A stretch of DNA of 14,961 nt from Oscillospiraceae bacterium (GTDB lineage Bacteria > Bacillota > Clostridia > UMGS1883). The notes under the pieces were generated by a model that was given only the letters and a program-made list of their open reading frames with translations, searched no databases and had not been told where the DNA came from. Below are positions 1-7,192 of the stretch, one piece after another. The stretch is from positions 1-14,961 of the forward strand of contig JAFLUQ010000046.1 in NCBI GenBank assembly GCA_022508735.1, written 5' to 3'. Positions within the stretch are counted from its first letter, which is position 1. Each line of letters starts with the position of its first letter. A program made the translations under genes and the position numbers.

Positions 1-452
1 GCTTTGGTCTTAAGCAGAGTATGTTCATCTACATGTTCCGTCAGTTCTTCATCGGTCTTCCCAAGGAGCTTGAGGAAGCTGCCCTGATCGACGGCTGTGG
101 CTTCTATAAGACATACTTCAAGATCGCGTTCCCCAACGCGGTTCCCACAATCGTAACGGTTGCCATCCTCTCCTTCGTTTGGAACTATGGCGATACCTAC
201 TACACCGGATATTTCTACCCGGAGGGACCCTTCGTGGCGGTTAAGCTGTCCCAGCGTTTTGCTCAGACCCAGTCCGACACGGTTGTTACCGCAGTTCAGA
301 CATGGTTTGACGCTCCGGCGGCATCTTCCTTCGCCTTCGATGCAGTTCGCCAGGCCGCAATTCTGATCTTCCTTGTTCCGCTTCTTGTTGTTTACTTCTG
401 TGTACAGAGAAGCCTTGTTGAGAACATGGAGCAGTCCGGTCTCGTTGGCTAA
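1..452 (+). CDS. Carbohydrate ABC transporter permease, MalG type (5' truncated by window)
   Basis: This is the C-terminal part of an inner-membrane permease of a sugar importer; the frame is open from base 3, so the true start lies upstream of the window. The EAA loop that docks on the ATPase is visible: E-E-A-A-L-I-D-G followed by a phenylalanine-rich stretch and F-P-N-A-V-P, just after the first methionine in the window (base 21). Two further hydrophobic segments follow: one right after the EAA loop and one near the C terminus, before the typical ending with G-L-V-G. This matches the MalG/UgpE (binding-protein-dependent transport, CUT1) family. The partner permease, binding protein and ATPase would be expected upstream or elsewhere. 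The substrate cannot be read from this fragment. A strong terminator follows, so this gene is probably the last of its operon. Confidence 0.85.
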   Translation, partial: FGLKQSMFIYMFRQFFIGLPKELEEAALIDGCGFYKTYFKIAFPNAVPTIVTVAILSFVWNYGDTYYTGYFYPEGPFVAVKLSQRFAQTQSDTVVTAVQTWFDAPAASSFAFDAVRQAAILIFLVPLLVVYFCVQRSLVENMEQSGLVG

Positions 453-470
453 TATTTGTAAGGGTAAATC

Positions 471-520
471 AAACAATAAACCGGCACCGCATTTTTGCGG
501 TGCCGGTATTGTTTAATTTT
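471..520 (+). terminator. Rho-independent terminator after the ABC permease
   Basis: A perfect 10-bp GC-rich stem (481-490 with 497-506, plus an A-T pair) closes a T-rich loop. It is extended by AAACAATA (471-478) pairing with TATTGTTT (507-514) across a two-A bulge. A T-rich tail reaches base 520. It separates the transporter operon from the secreted-protein gene downstream. Confidence 0.85.
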
Positions 521-603
521 GCGATGTATGCCCAATAAATTGTTTGAACAAAGGTCCGGAGTGATAAGAACAGCGAAAGCATGGCATAAATCAAGGAAAA
601 ATG

Positions 604-632
604 TTGACAAATGTGAACAAAAGTGTTAGTAT
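604..632 (+). promoter_or_regulatory. Sigma-A-type promoter for the secreted multidomain protein
   Basis: A consensus -35 TTGACA (604-609) is followed after 17 bp by TAGTAT (627-632), preceded by TGT at 624-626, giving an extended -10. Transcription would start near 639-641, leaving a leader of about 98 nt before the ATG at 738. A small palindrome, TTGTT-TG-AACAA (540-551), lies about 50 bp upstream and could be an operator, but nothing else supports that. Confidence 0.65.
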
Positions 633-639
633 TACTATA

Positions 640-737
640 GACGAGTTTGGGAACCTCTCAAACGAAGGATGAGATATTGGAAGCAGGCCGATAATATCTG
701 TCCGCGTCGGAAAATTTTTAAAAGGAGAAGAAAGAAC
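640..737 (+). promoter_or_regulatory. Possible structured 5' leader of the secreted-protein mRNA
   Basis: The roughly 98-nt leader can form three small stems by eye: 645-652 with 656-663 (one G-U pair), 672-678 with 693-699, and TCCG/CGGA at 701-711. An A/T-rich run and the ribosome binding site AAAGGAGAAG (721-730) follow. It matches no riboswitch class that I recognise. The stems are short and could be chance. Confidence 0.3.
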
Positions 738-3044
738 ATGAAAGCAAGAAAGATTTTTGCCGCGATAGTTGCCCTTGCTATGATCGCGGCGGTCATTCCC
801 GCCTTCGGGCTGACGGCGAGCGCCTATGCTCCGAGCCGGGAAAAGGTTGAGTCTATGCAGCTCTCTGACTGGGGCTCTATGGCCGGCACACCGGTATTTA
901 CCGCACCCACGGCTCCGAGCAGCATTACTCCTGTAGCTGATGTATATGAGGGTTGGTCCGCCTCTTGGGAAAAGGAGCTCAATATGGACGATCCTGACGG
1001 AATCGTAAACATCAACGCAAAGAGCGACGGTATCCAGGTCTACGGACCCACCGGCTCAAGCGATACCCTCACTTTGCCTGGCTACGGCGAAGGCAAGGAT
1101 TTCGTTATCTTTGAGTTCTGGGGAAGCAGAGTTACCGGCGACAACAACATAAGCTTTGCTCACGACATGAGATTCGTCGACCTCGACGGAAAGTTTATCG
1201 AAAACTATACCACCCGTAAGGATAACGGTATCTATTCCGGCGATACAGACAGCGTATTCGCCGGCGAGGCTCCCGTTCCCGCAGACGATAAAACGGAGTC
1301 CACCATTCTTGCCACAGGCTATCACACTGGCGTGAGAATAATCTTTGTAAATAATGACGACGATACACATTCCGTTCTCTACTATATTGCCGATGACGGA
1401 AACAAGAGAGAGCCCAGCAAAAATACCTATACCGGCACGTATCAGAACAACTGGACAAACGGCAGCTGGGCTAATGTTTACACCGCCACCTATGAGGGCA
1501 CCTTCAATGGTCTCGGCTCAATTGACTTCAAGGTTCGCCACACAGGCAAAGACTGGGAGCAGGCCAGCTCGCTGAATTTCATAAGAATTTATGAGGGCGA
1601 TATAACCAACAGCACCACTGCGACAGTTAAGTATGTTGACACTGCCGATAACAAGGTCGTTGACAGCTACGAGGTCACCAGATACATCGGTGAGACCGTA
1701 ACCCCTAAGACCCACAACTATTATGTTGACCCCGAAGCCAATTTCCTCTATACAATGGAGCCGGCTGAGGCCGTTGAAATCACCATGGAGGATCAGGTGA
1801 TCGAGGTTCCGCTGACACGCTTTAAAGCAGTTGCAGGCAAAAACGCCATCAGCAACCCAAGCTTTGAGGAGGGCTTTGCCGGTTGGTACGGCACCTTCAG
1901 CAAGGACAGTGAGCCGGTCGCTCTTGAAAACAAGCCCGAGAGCGACAATTACATCAAGCTGACAGTTAACGAATCGTTGGTTTCCGAGGGCAAGCAGGCT
2001 CTTGAGGCTAACTCCAACAGCAACAATGGTTACCCCTGGCTCGTTAACGAGTGGGCTGTAGAGCCTGATACTGATTACATACTTGCCTTTGACATCATGA
2101 GCAGAAACAAGACAAATCAGTTCGCATGGTTTGCCCTGACCGGTGACGACGGCGCGGAGGAGTATATTTACGACTATGCAGACAGCAGCGGCACAGGCGG
2201 TCAGATAAACGGGCTGGTGAAGAACCAGTACGTTCAGAAGGTTTTCTTCTTCCACACCAAGGAAAATCAGACCAAGCTGACCTTTGACGCCCATTGGCTC
2301 AACGACTCCAATGGCGTTTATGACAACTTTATGCTCTATCCTCTCGCCGCCTCTCTTGAGGCCCCCACAGCGGCCCTTGGCTGGAATGGCGAAAGCTTTA
2401 CCATTGACTTCAGTGTGGCCTCCGGTAACGCTATATATGTGTATAAGAACGGCAACACTGATGCAGCCGCTCCTTCCTTCATTGCAGAGCTTGAGGAGGG
2501 TGAGACCGGTGCCGCTCTCAGCACAACCGACACCAATGCTCTTTATCAGGCTAAGGCCGTAGATAACGGAGTTTACGGCGAGTCCGGCGCACCCGTGAGC
2601 ATTTATTCTCTGGTGGCTGACGCAATTGCAAGCTTTAAGTATGACGGAGAGATCAACGCCGAGCAGCTTAAAGTCGCTGTTAACGTTATCAATGCCGGCG
2701 GCATCTACATCATTAAGAACGCGGACGGCACACTGGATCTCACCGAAGAAGGAAACAAGCTCATGACGCTTGATGCCGAGGCTGAGACTATCACGCTTAA
2801 GGAAAATGTTTATAATGCCGGTATCCGTTTTGAAAGCACAAAGTACGCTGTCGGTGATGAAGCTGATAGCACAGCTGTAAGTGAAGACGGAAAGACTGTA
2901 AAAATTGAGGGCCTCAGCGCAATGGGCACTCTCAGCGAGTACGTGATCTATCTCGAGGATGTTGAGTTTGTTCTTGACGACATGGTTGAGACCGTCGTTG
3001 ATAACGAAATCTACGGTGAGCTCGAATTTATCGAAGAAATATAA
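738..3044 (+). CDS. Secreted multidomain protein with MucBP-like and CBM4/9-like modules
   Basis: The product is a 768-residue exported protein with no recognisable catalytic domain. I place the start at ATG 738 because AAAGGAGAAG lies 7 nt before it and the protein then opens with a classic signal peptide (two basic residues, hydrophobic core about 7-24, likely cleavage near T-A-S-A-Y-A, residue 27-31). An in-frame ATG at 669 would add 23 residues ahead of the signal and has no ribosome site. Apparent domains: a beta-rich, aspartate- and glycine-rich region about 60-290, possibly a jelly-roll; a MucBP-like module about 293-362 (A-T-V-K-Y-V-D-T start, I-G-E-T core); a carbohydrate-binding CBM4/9-like module about 368-537 (N-P-S-F-E-E-G start, Y-D-N-F-M-L-Y end); an Ig/FN3-like module about 541-624; and an acidic C-terminal region about 625-768. 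I see no LPXTG, dockerin or SLH anchor. It is probably a surface or secreted glycan- or mucin-binding protein. Secretion is well supported; the ligand is unknown. It is co-transcribed with the small gene 13 nt downstream. Confidence 0.75.
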   Translation: MKARKIFAAIVALAMIAAVIPAFGLTASAYAPSREKVESMQLSDWGSMAGTPVFTAPTAPSSITPVADVYEGWSASWEKELNMDDPDGIVNINAKSDGIQVYGPTGSSDTLTLPGYGEGKDFVIFEFWGSRVTGDNNISFAHDMRFVDLDGKFIENYTTRKDNGIYSGDTDSVFAGEAPVPADDKTESTILATGYHTGVRIIFVNNDDDTHSVLYYIADDGNKREPSKNTYTGTYQNNWTNGSWANVYTATYEGTFNGLGSIDFKVRHTGKDWEQASSLNFIRIYEGDITNSTTATVKYVDTADNKVVDSYEVTRYIGETVTPKTHNYYVDPEANFLYTMEPAEAVEITMEDQVIEVPLTRFKAVAGKNAISNPSFEEGFAGWYGTFSKDSEPVALENKPESDNYIKLTVNESLVSEGKQALEANSNSNNGYPWLVNEWAVEPDTDYILAFDIMSRNKTNQFAWFALTGDDGAEEYIYDYADSSGTGGQINGLVKNQYVQKVFFFHTKENQTKLTFDAHWLNDSNGVYDNFMLYPLAASLEAPTAALGWNGESFTIDFSVASGNAIYVYKNGNTDAAAPSFIAELEEGETGAALSTTDTNALYQAKAVDNGVYGESGAPVSIYSLVADAIASFKYDGEINAEQLKVAVNVINAGGIYIIKNADGTLDLTEEGNKLMTLDAEAETITLKENVYNAGIRFESTKYAVGDEADSTAVSEDGKTVKIEGLSAMGTLSEYVIYLEDVEFVLDDMVETVVDNEIYGELEFIEEI

Positions 3045-3057
3045 GGAGATTAAAGCT

Positions 3058-3237
3058 ATGAAAAAGATATTTGAAACTCCGACCGTCAATTCCTATGAGC
3101 TTTGCCCGAGCGAGGATATAATGGTAGCCTCCGCTCTGGCAACAAAGAATGACGGCATTGGATATGGCAAGAATGGCTTTGCCGATACCGCTACTCTTTC
3201 AGAGATATGGAAGGGCGCGGGCGAAGGCTGGATCTAA
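3058..3237 (+). CDS. Small protein of unknown function (59 aa) with a conserved-looking leader
   Basis: The start is ATG 3058, with AAGGAG at 3043-3048 overlapping the stop of the preceding gene. The spacing and the shared terminator indicate co-transcription with the large secreted protein. The 59-residue product starts M-K-K-I-F-E-T-P, continues with a short polar and acidic stretch (S-E-D-I-M-V-A-S), and ends in a glycine- and aromatic-rich tail (G-I-G-Y-G-K-N-G-F, then W-K-G-A-G-E-G-W-I). It has one cysteine (residue 16) and no hydrophobic core, so it is not a classic signal peptide or membrane protein. From memory, many Clostridia encode small proteins opening M-K-K-Y-E-T-P with a following E-D-[VI]-[IM] motif and a glycine-rich tail, with no assigned function. 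The leader-plus-glycine-tail layout also resembles precursors of ribosomally made, modified peptides. No modifying enzyme or peptide transporter is visible here. Function unknown. Confidence 0.7.
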   Translation: MKKIFETPTVNSYELCPSEDIMVASALATKNDGIGYGKNGFADTATLSEIWKGAGEGWI

Positions 3238-3243
3238 GCCTAC

Positions 3244-3274
3244 AAAAAAGAGCCGCAATTGCGGCTCTTTTTTT
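3244..3274. terminator. Bidirectional Rho-independent terminator
   Basis: A perfect palindrome (3244-3273) has the core GAGCCGCAA/TTGCGGCTC flanked by six A on the left and seven T on the right. It therefore has a U tract for transcripts from either side. It lies 6 nt after the small-protein stop and about 70 nt beyond the stop of the convergent carboxypeptidase gene, so it probably ends both units. Confidence 0.85.
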
Positions 3275-3290
3275 GCGGCGAATACATGGC

Positions 3291-3330
3291 AAAACCACCT
3301 CTCATATTCATTGGGAAGTGGTTTTATTTT
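3291..3330. terminator. Second weak hairpin between the convergent genes
   Basis: AAAACCAC (3291-3298) can pair with GTGGTTTT (3318-3325) around a 19-nt loop, followed by a T-rich stretch. The stem is short and the loop large. It may back up the main terminator for either strand, but it could also be fortuitous. Confidence 0.3.
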
Positions 3331-3346
3331 TGCTTTTTTATGAGCT

Positions 3347-4429
3347 TTACGGCCGCACAAGCACATTATACGGCCCAACTGATATGACAAGCTCCAAACC
3401 GTCCTGCGGAGCGTAGGCAGGCATCTTGGTGCCGTTTTCTATATGTACAGAGTCATGTCGGGCAATGGTTTCTCCGTTGCTGAACCAGCGTACACTGGCA
3501 TTAAATGAGGCTGGAACATTTTTGAGTGTCGCCATGGTGACGCCGTTCTCTGTTGAAAAATCAGCTCTTATGCCATAAATCGGCTCCACAATCTCCTCAA
3601 TATTGCGGAAGCCGTATCTGAGCAGGGCATAGCCGTCACTGGTGCGGGTGTTTGTTCCCGAAGAGCCCATGGTTACAGCTATGACCCTTCGTCCCTCGCG
3701 CTTGGAGGTGGCGCAGAGACAGTAGCCCGCCACGCCTATATACCCTGTTTTAAGCCCATCGGTGCCGGGATAGCTTCCTGACAGGCCGTCAAGAAGCTGG
3801 TTTGTAGAGGCGTATGTTCTGCCCTTAAATGTAAAGGTCTTGAGGGAGGTGTATGTCAGAATCTGTGGGTACTCTCTGATAATTATGCGGCATAGCTCAG
3901 CCATGCTTCGGGGAGTAATGAAGTTGTTATCGTTCAGCCCGGCAGGATCACGGAATCCGGCGTCGAGCCCAAGAGCCGCCGCGTCAGCGTTCATGGCCTG
4001 CACAAAGGCCTCCTCGCTGCCGGCAACAAGCGAGCCGAGAGCAACAATGGCAGCGTTGGCCGAAACTATGCAGGCTGCGCGGATCAGCGTGTCCACCGAA
4101 TGAACCTCGCCCTCTCCGAGCGGCACGTTGCTAAGCCCGGGCTTCACTGATAGCGCGGCTATGGATTTTGAGATAGTGACCGGCGTGTCGAGGGTTATGC
4201 CGGCCCCATTCATACGGCTGAAGAAGCTGTAGAGACTCATCATCTTAGTCATACTGGCCGGAGCACGGCGTGCGTCAGGATTTTTGCCGTATATCATAAA
4301 GCCTGTGTCATAGTCAACGATTATTGCCGCTTTGCTTGTAACGGACGGTGGTGCATCAAGTGCGTGGACGGGTACGGACACACAAAACAGTATAAAAATT
4401 AAAAAGAGACTTAATATTCGTTTTTTCAC
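3347..4429 (-). CDS. Serine-type D-Ala-D-Ala carboxypeptidase (DacF/PBP5-like)
   Basis: This exported penicillin-binding protein removes the terminal D-alanine from peptidoglycan pentapeptides outside the membrane. All three active-site motifs are present in order: S-M-T-K (catalytic S59, K62), S-A-N (123-125) and K-T-G (227-229). A signal peptide covers residues 1 to about 23, ending V-H-A-L-D-A. The catalytic domain (about 27-270) is followed by the small beta-rich PBP5 C-terminal domain (about 280-360). The 360-residue length fits the low-molecular-weight class, and I see no clear C-terminal amphipathic anchor, unlike E. coli PBP5. The start is GTG (4427-4429), supported by a near-perfect AGAGGTGATAA ribosome site just upstream. 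The gene is transcribed alone from a promoter shared back-to-back with the repeat-protein gene. Family assignment is secure; the choice between the dacA, dacB and dacF names is not. Confidence 0.93.
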   Translation of the reverse strand: MKKRILSLFLIFILFCVSVPVHALDAPPSVTSKAAIIVDYDTGFMIYGKNPDARRAPASMTKMMSLYSFFSRMNGAGITLDTPVTISKSIAALSVKPGLSNVPLGEGEVHSVDTLIRAACIVSANAAIVALGSLVAGSEEAFVQAMNADAAALGLDAGFRDPAGLNDNNFITPRSMAELCRIIIREYPQILTYTSLKTFTFKGRTYASTNQLLDGLSGSYPGTDGLKTGYIGVAGYCLCATSKREGRRVIAVTMGSSGTNTRTSDGYALLRYGFRNIEEIVEPIYGIRADFSTENGVTMATLKNVPASFNASVRWFSNGETIARHDSVHIENGTKMPAYAPQDGLELVISVGPYNVLVRP

Positions 4430-4459
4430 CTTATCACCTCTCTGTAATATAATTATAAT

Positions 4460-4487
4460 AATATAAAATTATGACAAAATTGTAAAT
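4460..4487 (-). promoter_or_regulatory. Promoter for the carboxypeptidase gene
   Basis: On the minus strand a TTTACA -35 (4482-4487) is separated by 16 bp from TATATT (4460-4465). The predicted start near 4453 leaves a short leader containing the AGAGGTGAT ribosome site. The region is almost all A/T, so alternative -10 boxes exist, for example TATAAT a few bases further downstream. Confidence 0.5.
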
Positions 4488-4523
4488 ATATCTTTAATTT
4501 AAGGTTACAATTAAAATTTCCTA

Positions 4524-4553
4524 TTTACAAATTACCCCAAGATATGTTATTAT
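4524..4553 (+). promoter_or_regulatory. Promoter for the repeat-protein gene
   Basis: TTTACA (4524-4529) lies 18 bp before TATTAT (4548-4553), which is preceded by TGT at 4545-4547 as an extended -10. The predicted start near 4560 gives a leader of about 50 nt. The -35 octamer ATTTACAA (4523-4530) is an exact inverted copy of TTGTAAAT at 4480-4487, which holds the -35 of the divergent carboxypeptidase promoter. Confidence 0.55.
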
Positions 4554-4610
4554 ATACTTAAATATTATACAATATATTGGGCTGTTTGTGAAATGAAAGG
4601 AGATCAAATC

Positions 4611-7169
4611 ATGAGAAAAATTTTTACTATCCTGGCGATTATTGTCGCGCTGGCCTTTCCCTTTGCGGCTCTTGCTGCCAGCGACGACGTAAGCGCGCCG
4701 AATATATCCGTTACCACAAGTAAGGGAACGGCGACCTTCACTCTTAAGAGTGATACTGCGGGTGTTCGTATTTACTATACTACTAACGGCAGCACACCAA
4801 CCACCTCATCAACTAAGTACAGCAGTAAGGTCACCCTTAAGGATACCGCAAGGGTTTATGCCGTTGCTTATGATCCCGACACTAAGGAGTACAGTGAGGT
4901 TGCCGACTATCTTGTTACCGTGACCAAAGAAAGGGTTCAGAAACCGACGCTCACCTCAAAAGATGTGGCCGGCGGCAAGCAGATAACCATGAAGAGCACC
5001 ACCAGCGGTGCCACTATCTACTACACGCTTGACGGCAGTACTCCCACGACCTCTGACAAGCGCTACAGCAGCCCCATAACGGTTGACGAGTCCTGCACGG
5101 TAAGAGCCATAGCGGTCAAGTCCGGCATGGCCAACAGCGCCGTGGCCGGAGGCTATGTGGAGATAGGCAGCGTTTCTACTCCGAAGATCAACATCACCTC
5201 CTCTTCCAAGGGAGATCAGATAACCATAACCACCTCTACCAGCGGTGCGACTATTTACTATACTACCAACGGCTCTACTCCTACCACTAAGAGCACCAAG
5301 TATAGCAAAGCCTTCACCGTATCCAAGGCTTGCACGATCCGCGCTATTGCCGTAAAGAACGGCTATGCGAACAGTGATGTTGCAGAGAAGGATATTAGCG
5401 CGCCCGCGGCAGCTACTCCTACCGCCACGGCCACTGCTATCGTAGGCGGCTACACTGTTAAACTAACCTCGGCCACCAGCGGTGCCACGATCTATTATAC
5501 CCTTGACGGCACCACTCCGACAACAAGCAGCACTAAGTACACCTCCTCCGGGATAAGCCTCACTGAACCCGGAACTACATATATCCGTGCCATTGCCGTG
5601 AAGAGCGGCTGTGAGAACAGTAAGGTATATGTCGGAAGCAAGGATATTCCTCAAGCGAGCAAGCCTACCGTATCGCTTGTAAACGGCAAAGTCACTATAT
5701 ATGCGGCCAATAAGAACAAGATTGACACGATTTATTACACCACTAACGGTGCTGCTCCCACAATAAAGAGCAAGAAGTACTCCTCTCCGTTCACGGCCAA
5801 CGCCGGCACGGTCGTTTACGCCGTAGCGGCTCGAAGCGGTTATGCTGTCAGCGACATCGCAGGCGGAACGATTCCGAAGTCTAAGGCTGCCGAGCCTGAG
5901 CTCTCCAGCGAGGATGCCGTATACGGCGGTTACACGATCAAGCTTAAGAGCGACACAAGCGGAGCCACTATATACTATACCACCGACGGCAGCGATCCCA
6001 CCAGCAAGAGCACAAAATATACATCGAGCGGTATTGATATAGCAGAGGTTGGCCTGAACGAGGTTCGCGCCATCGCGGTTAAGAGCGGCTATGATGACAG
6101 TGATATATACGTATATACCAAGAGTCTTCAGCAGACCGCTAAGCCTACTCTCACGTTGACAAACGGTAAGGTAACAATTTCCGGCGTGAGCGGCGCACAG
6201 TATTACTATACCACTAACGGCACGACCCCGACCGTCAAGAGCAAGAAGTACAGCTCGCCCTTCTCTGCATCGGCAGGCTCAAAGGTTTACGCTATAGCCG
6301 TGCGCAAGGGATATGCGGCCAGTGAGCCTCAGGGCGGCACAGTATCTTCCGGTTCTGCGAGCAAGCCTGAAAAGAGCACAGAGTCCGCTATCGTCGGCGG
6401 TAAGAACGTTAAGCTCAAGAGCGACACCAGCGGTGCTACTATCTACTACACGCTTGACGGCAGCACTCCCACGACAGACAGCGATAAATACACCACCTCG
6501 GGTATAAACATCACCGATGTTGGTACTACATATATCTACGCTATCGCTGTGAAGAGCGGCTATAAGGACAGCGCGGTCGCCAGCATTCCCGTTACAGTTA
6601 CACGTACCGCAAATCCGACCATATCGGCTCAAACTGTTTCCAGTGGCAGAAAAATAACCTTAAGCGCGGCTTCCGGAGCTACCATATACTATACGCTGAA
6701 CGGCACAACTCCCACCACGAGCAGCAAGAAATACTCCTCAGCTATTACAGTAACAGAAACTTGCCAGATCCGTGCTATGGCGGTTCAGAAGGGCTATGCC
6801 AACAGCCAGGTCGTAGGCGGCACAGTCACAGTGACAACGCCTCAGGTAGAAAAGCCCTATATAACACAGAAGTCCTACAGCGGCTATGACCGTGTAACTA
6901 TAAAGACCGATACCAGCGGCGCCAAGATATACTATACCCTTGACGGCAGCGACCCGGCGGTTTACGGTAAGAGTCTTACAAACGGTTCTTATATCACCAT
7001 TAAGGAGGACTGCGAGCTCCGCGCCATTGCTACAAAGAGCGGCTATGATGACAGCGACGAGCTTCACAGATACCTGATTCTGGGTGATGAATTTGAACTG
7101 CTCAGTGTGCCTGAGAATAAGCCTGTTGAATCTCCCTCATTCACGCTGAACACTGTTCTTGATTTCTGA
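4611..7169 (+). CDS. Secreted protein of ten chitobiase/hexosaminidase C-terminal-type repeats
   Basis: The 852-residue product is an exported, threonine- and serine-rich repeat protein with no catalytic domain. ATG 4611 is chosen over the in-frame ATG 4593 because the ribosome site AAAGGAGAT (4596-4604) lies between them. A signal peptide then spans 1 to about 23 (hydrophobic core, A-L-A-A-S). Ten tandem ~75-83-residue units follow (about 28-822), each with the pattern S-G-A-T-I-Y-Y-T-x-[DN]-G-[ST]-x-P-T, a K-Y-[ST]-S turn, then [IV]-x-A-[IM]-A-x-[KR]-x-G-Y. This matches the CHB_HEX_C / Fn3-associated repeat family, found as accessory beta-sandwich domains beside glycosidases and in surface proteins. 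The last ~30 residues are unrelated and carry no LPXTG, SLH or dockerin signature. A role as a wall- or glycan-associated stalk or adhesin is inference; sharing a promoter region with a peptidoglycan carboxypeptidase agrees with a wall setting but does not prove it. Confidence 0.85.
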   Translation: MRKIFTILAIIVALAFPFAALAASDDVSAPNISVTTSKGTATFTLKSDTAGVRIYYTTNGSTPTTSSTKYSSKVTLKDTARVYAVAYDPDTKEYSEVADYLVTVTKERVQKPTLTSKDVAGGKQITMKSTTSGATIYYTLDGSTPTTSDKRYSSPITVDESCTVRAIAVKSGMANSAVAGGYVEIGSVSTPKINITSSSKGDQITITTSTSGATIYYTTNGSTPTTKSTKYSKAFTVSKACTIRAIAVKNGYANSDVAEKDISAPAAATPTATATAIVGGYTVKLTSATSGATIYYTLDGTTPTTSSTKYTSSGISLTEPGTTYIRAIAVKSGCENSKVYVGSKDIPQASKPTVSLVNGKVTIYAANKNKIDTIYYTTNGAAPTIKSKKYSSPFTANAGTVVYAVAARSGYAVSDIAGGTIPKSKAAEPELSSEDAVYGGYTIKLKSDTSGATIYYTTDGSDPTSKSTKYTSSGIDIAEVGLNEVRAIAVKSGYDDSDIYVYTKSLQQTAKPTLTLTNGKVTISGVSGAQYYYTTNGTTPTVKSKKYSSPFSASAGSKVYAIAVRKGYAASEPQGGTVSSGSASKPEKSTESAIVGGKNVKLKSDTSGATIYYTLDGSTPTTDSDKYTTSGINITDVGTTYIYAIAVKSGYKDSAVASIPVTVTRTANPTISAQTVSSGRKITLSAASGATIYYTLNGTTPTTSSKKYSSAITVTETCQIRAMAVQKGYANSQVVGGTVTVTTPQVEKPYITQKSYSGYDRVTIKTDTSGAKIYYTLDGSDPAVYGKSLTNGSYITIKEDCELRAIATKSGYDDSDELHRYLILGDEFELLSVPENKPVESPSFTLNTVLDF
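4692..7076 (+). repeat. Ten tandem ~240-bp coding repeats, partly arranged as duplicated pairs
   Basis: Approximate unit boundaries in residues of the 852-aa protein are 28-110, 111-189, 190-268, 269-350, 351-427, 428-510, 511-583, 585-667, 668-746 and 748-822. Units 4, 6 and 8 share a variant with G-G-[YK]-x-[VI]-K-L and an inserted [ST]-S-G-I before the next strand. Units 5 and 7 share another (N-G-K-V-T-I start, S-K-K-Y-S-S-P-F). The alternating order 4-5-6-7-8 suggests duplication of a two-unit block (5415-5891 and 5892-6359). DNA identity between copies is clear but broken by many synonymous changes, so the duplication is not recent. Confidence 0.8.
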
Positions 7170-7192
7170 TAAGTGTGGACAACAGCGCATAA

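Noticed and set aside
540..551. Palindrome TTGTT-TG-AACAA upstream of the promoter at 604, considered as an operator
   Set aside because: Only five base pairs per arm, about 50 bp from the -35 and with no second copy near the promoter; chance is likely in A/T-rich DNA.
669..737. Upstream in-frame ATG 669 as start of the secreted protein
   Set aside because: The extra 23 residues precede a clean signal peptide and lack a ribosome site, whereas ATG 738 has AAAGGAGAAG at proper spacing.
1518..3089. 523-codon open frame on the minus strand, opposite the secreted multidomain protein
   Set aside because: It is fully antisense to a gene with a signal peptide, ribosome site and recognisable modules. 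Its own translation is a low-complexity mix of I, V, L, N and C without any domain, so it is a codon-bias shadow.
4692..7076. Tandem coding repeats considered as a CRISPR-like or intergenic repeat array
   Set aside because: The repeats are ~240 bp, in frame and vary at synonymous sites; they are protein domain repeats, not a spacer array.
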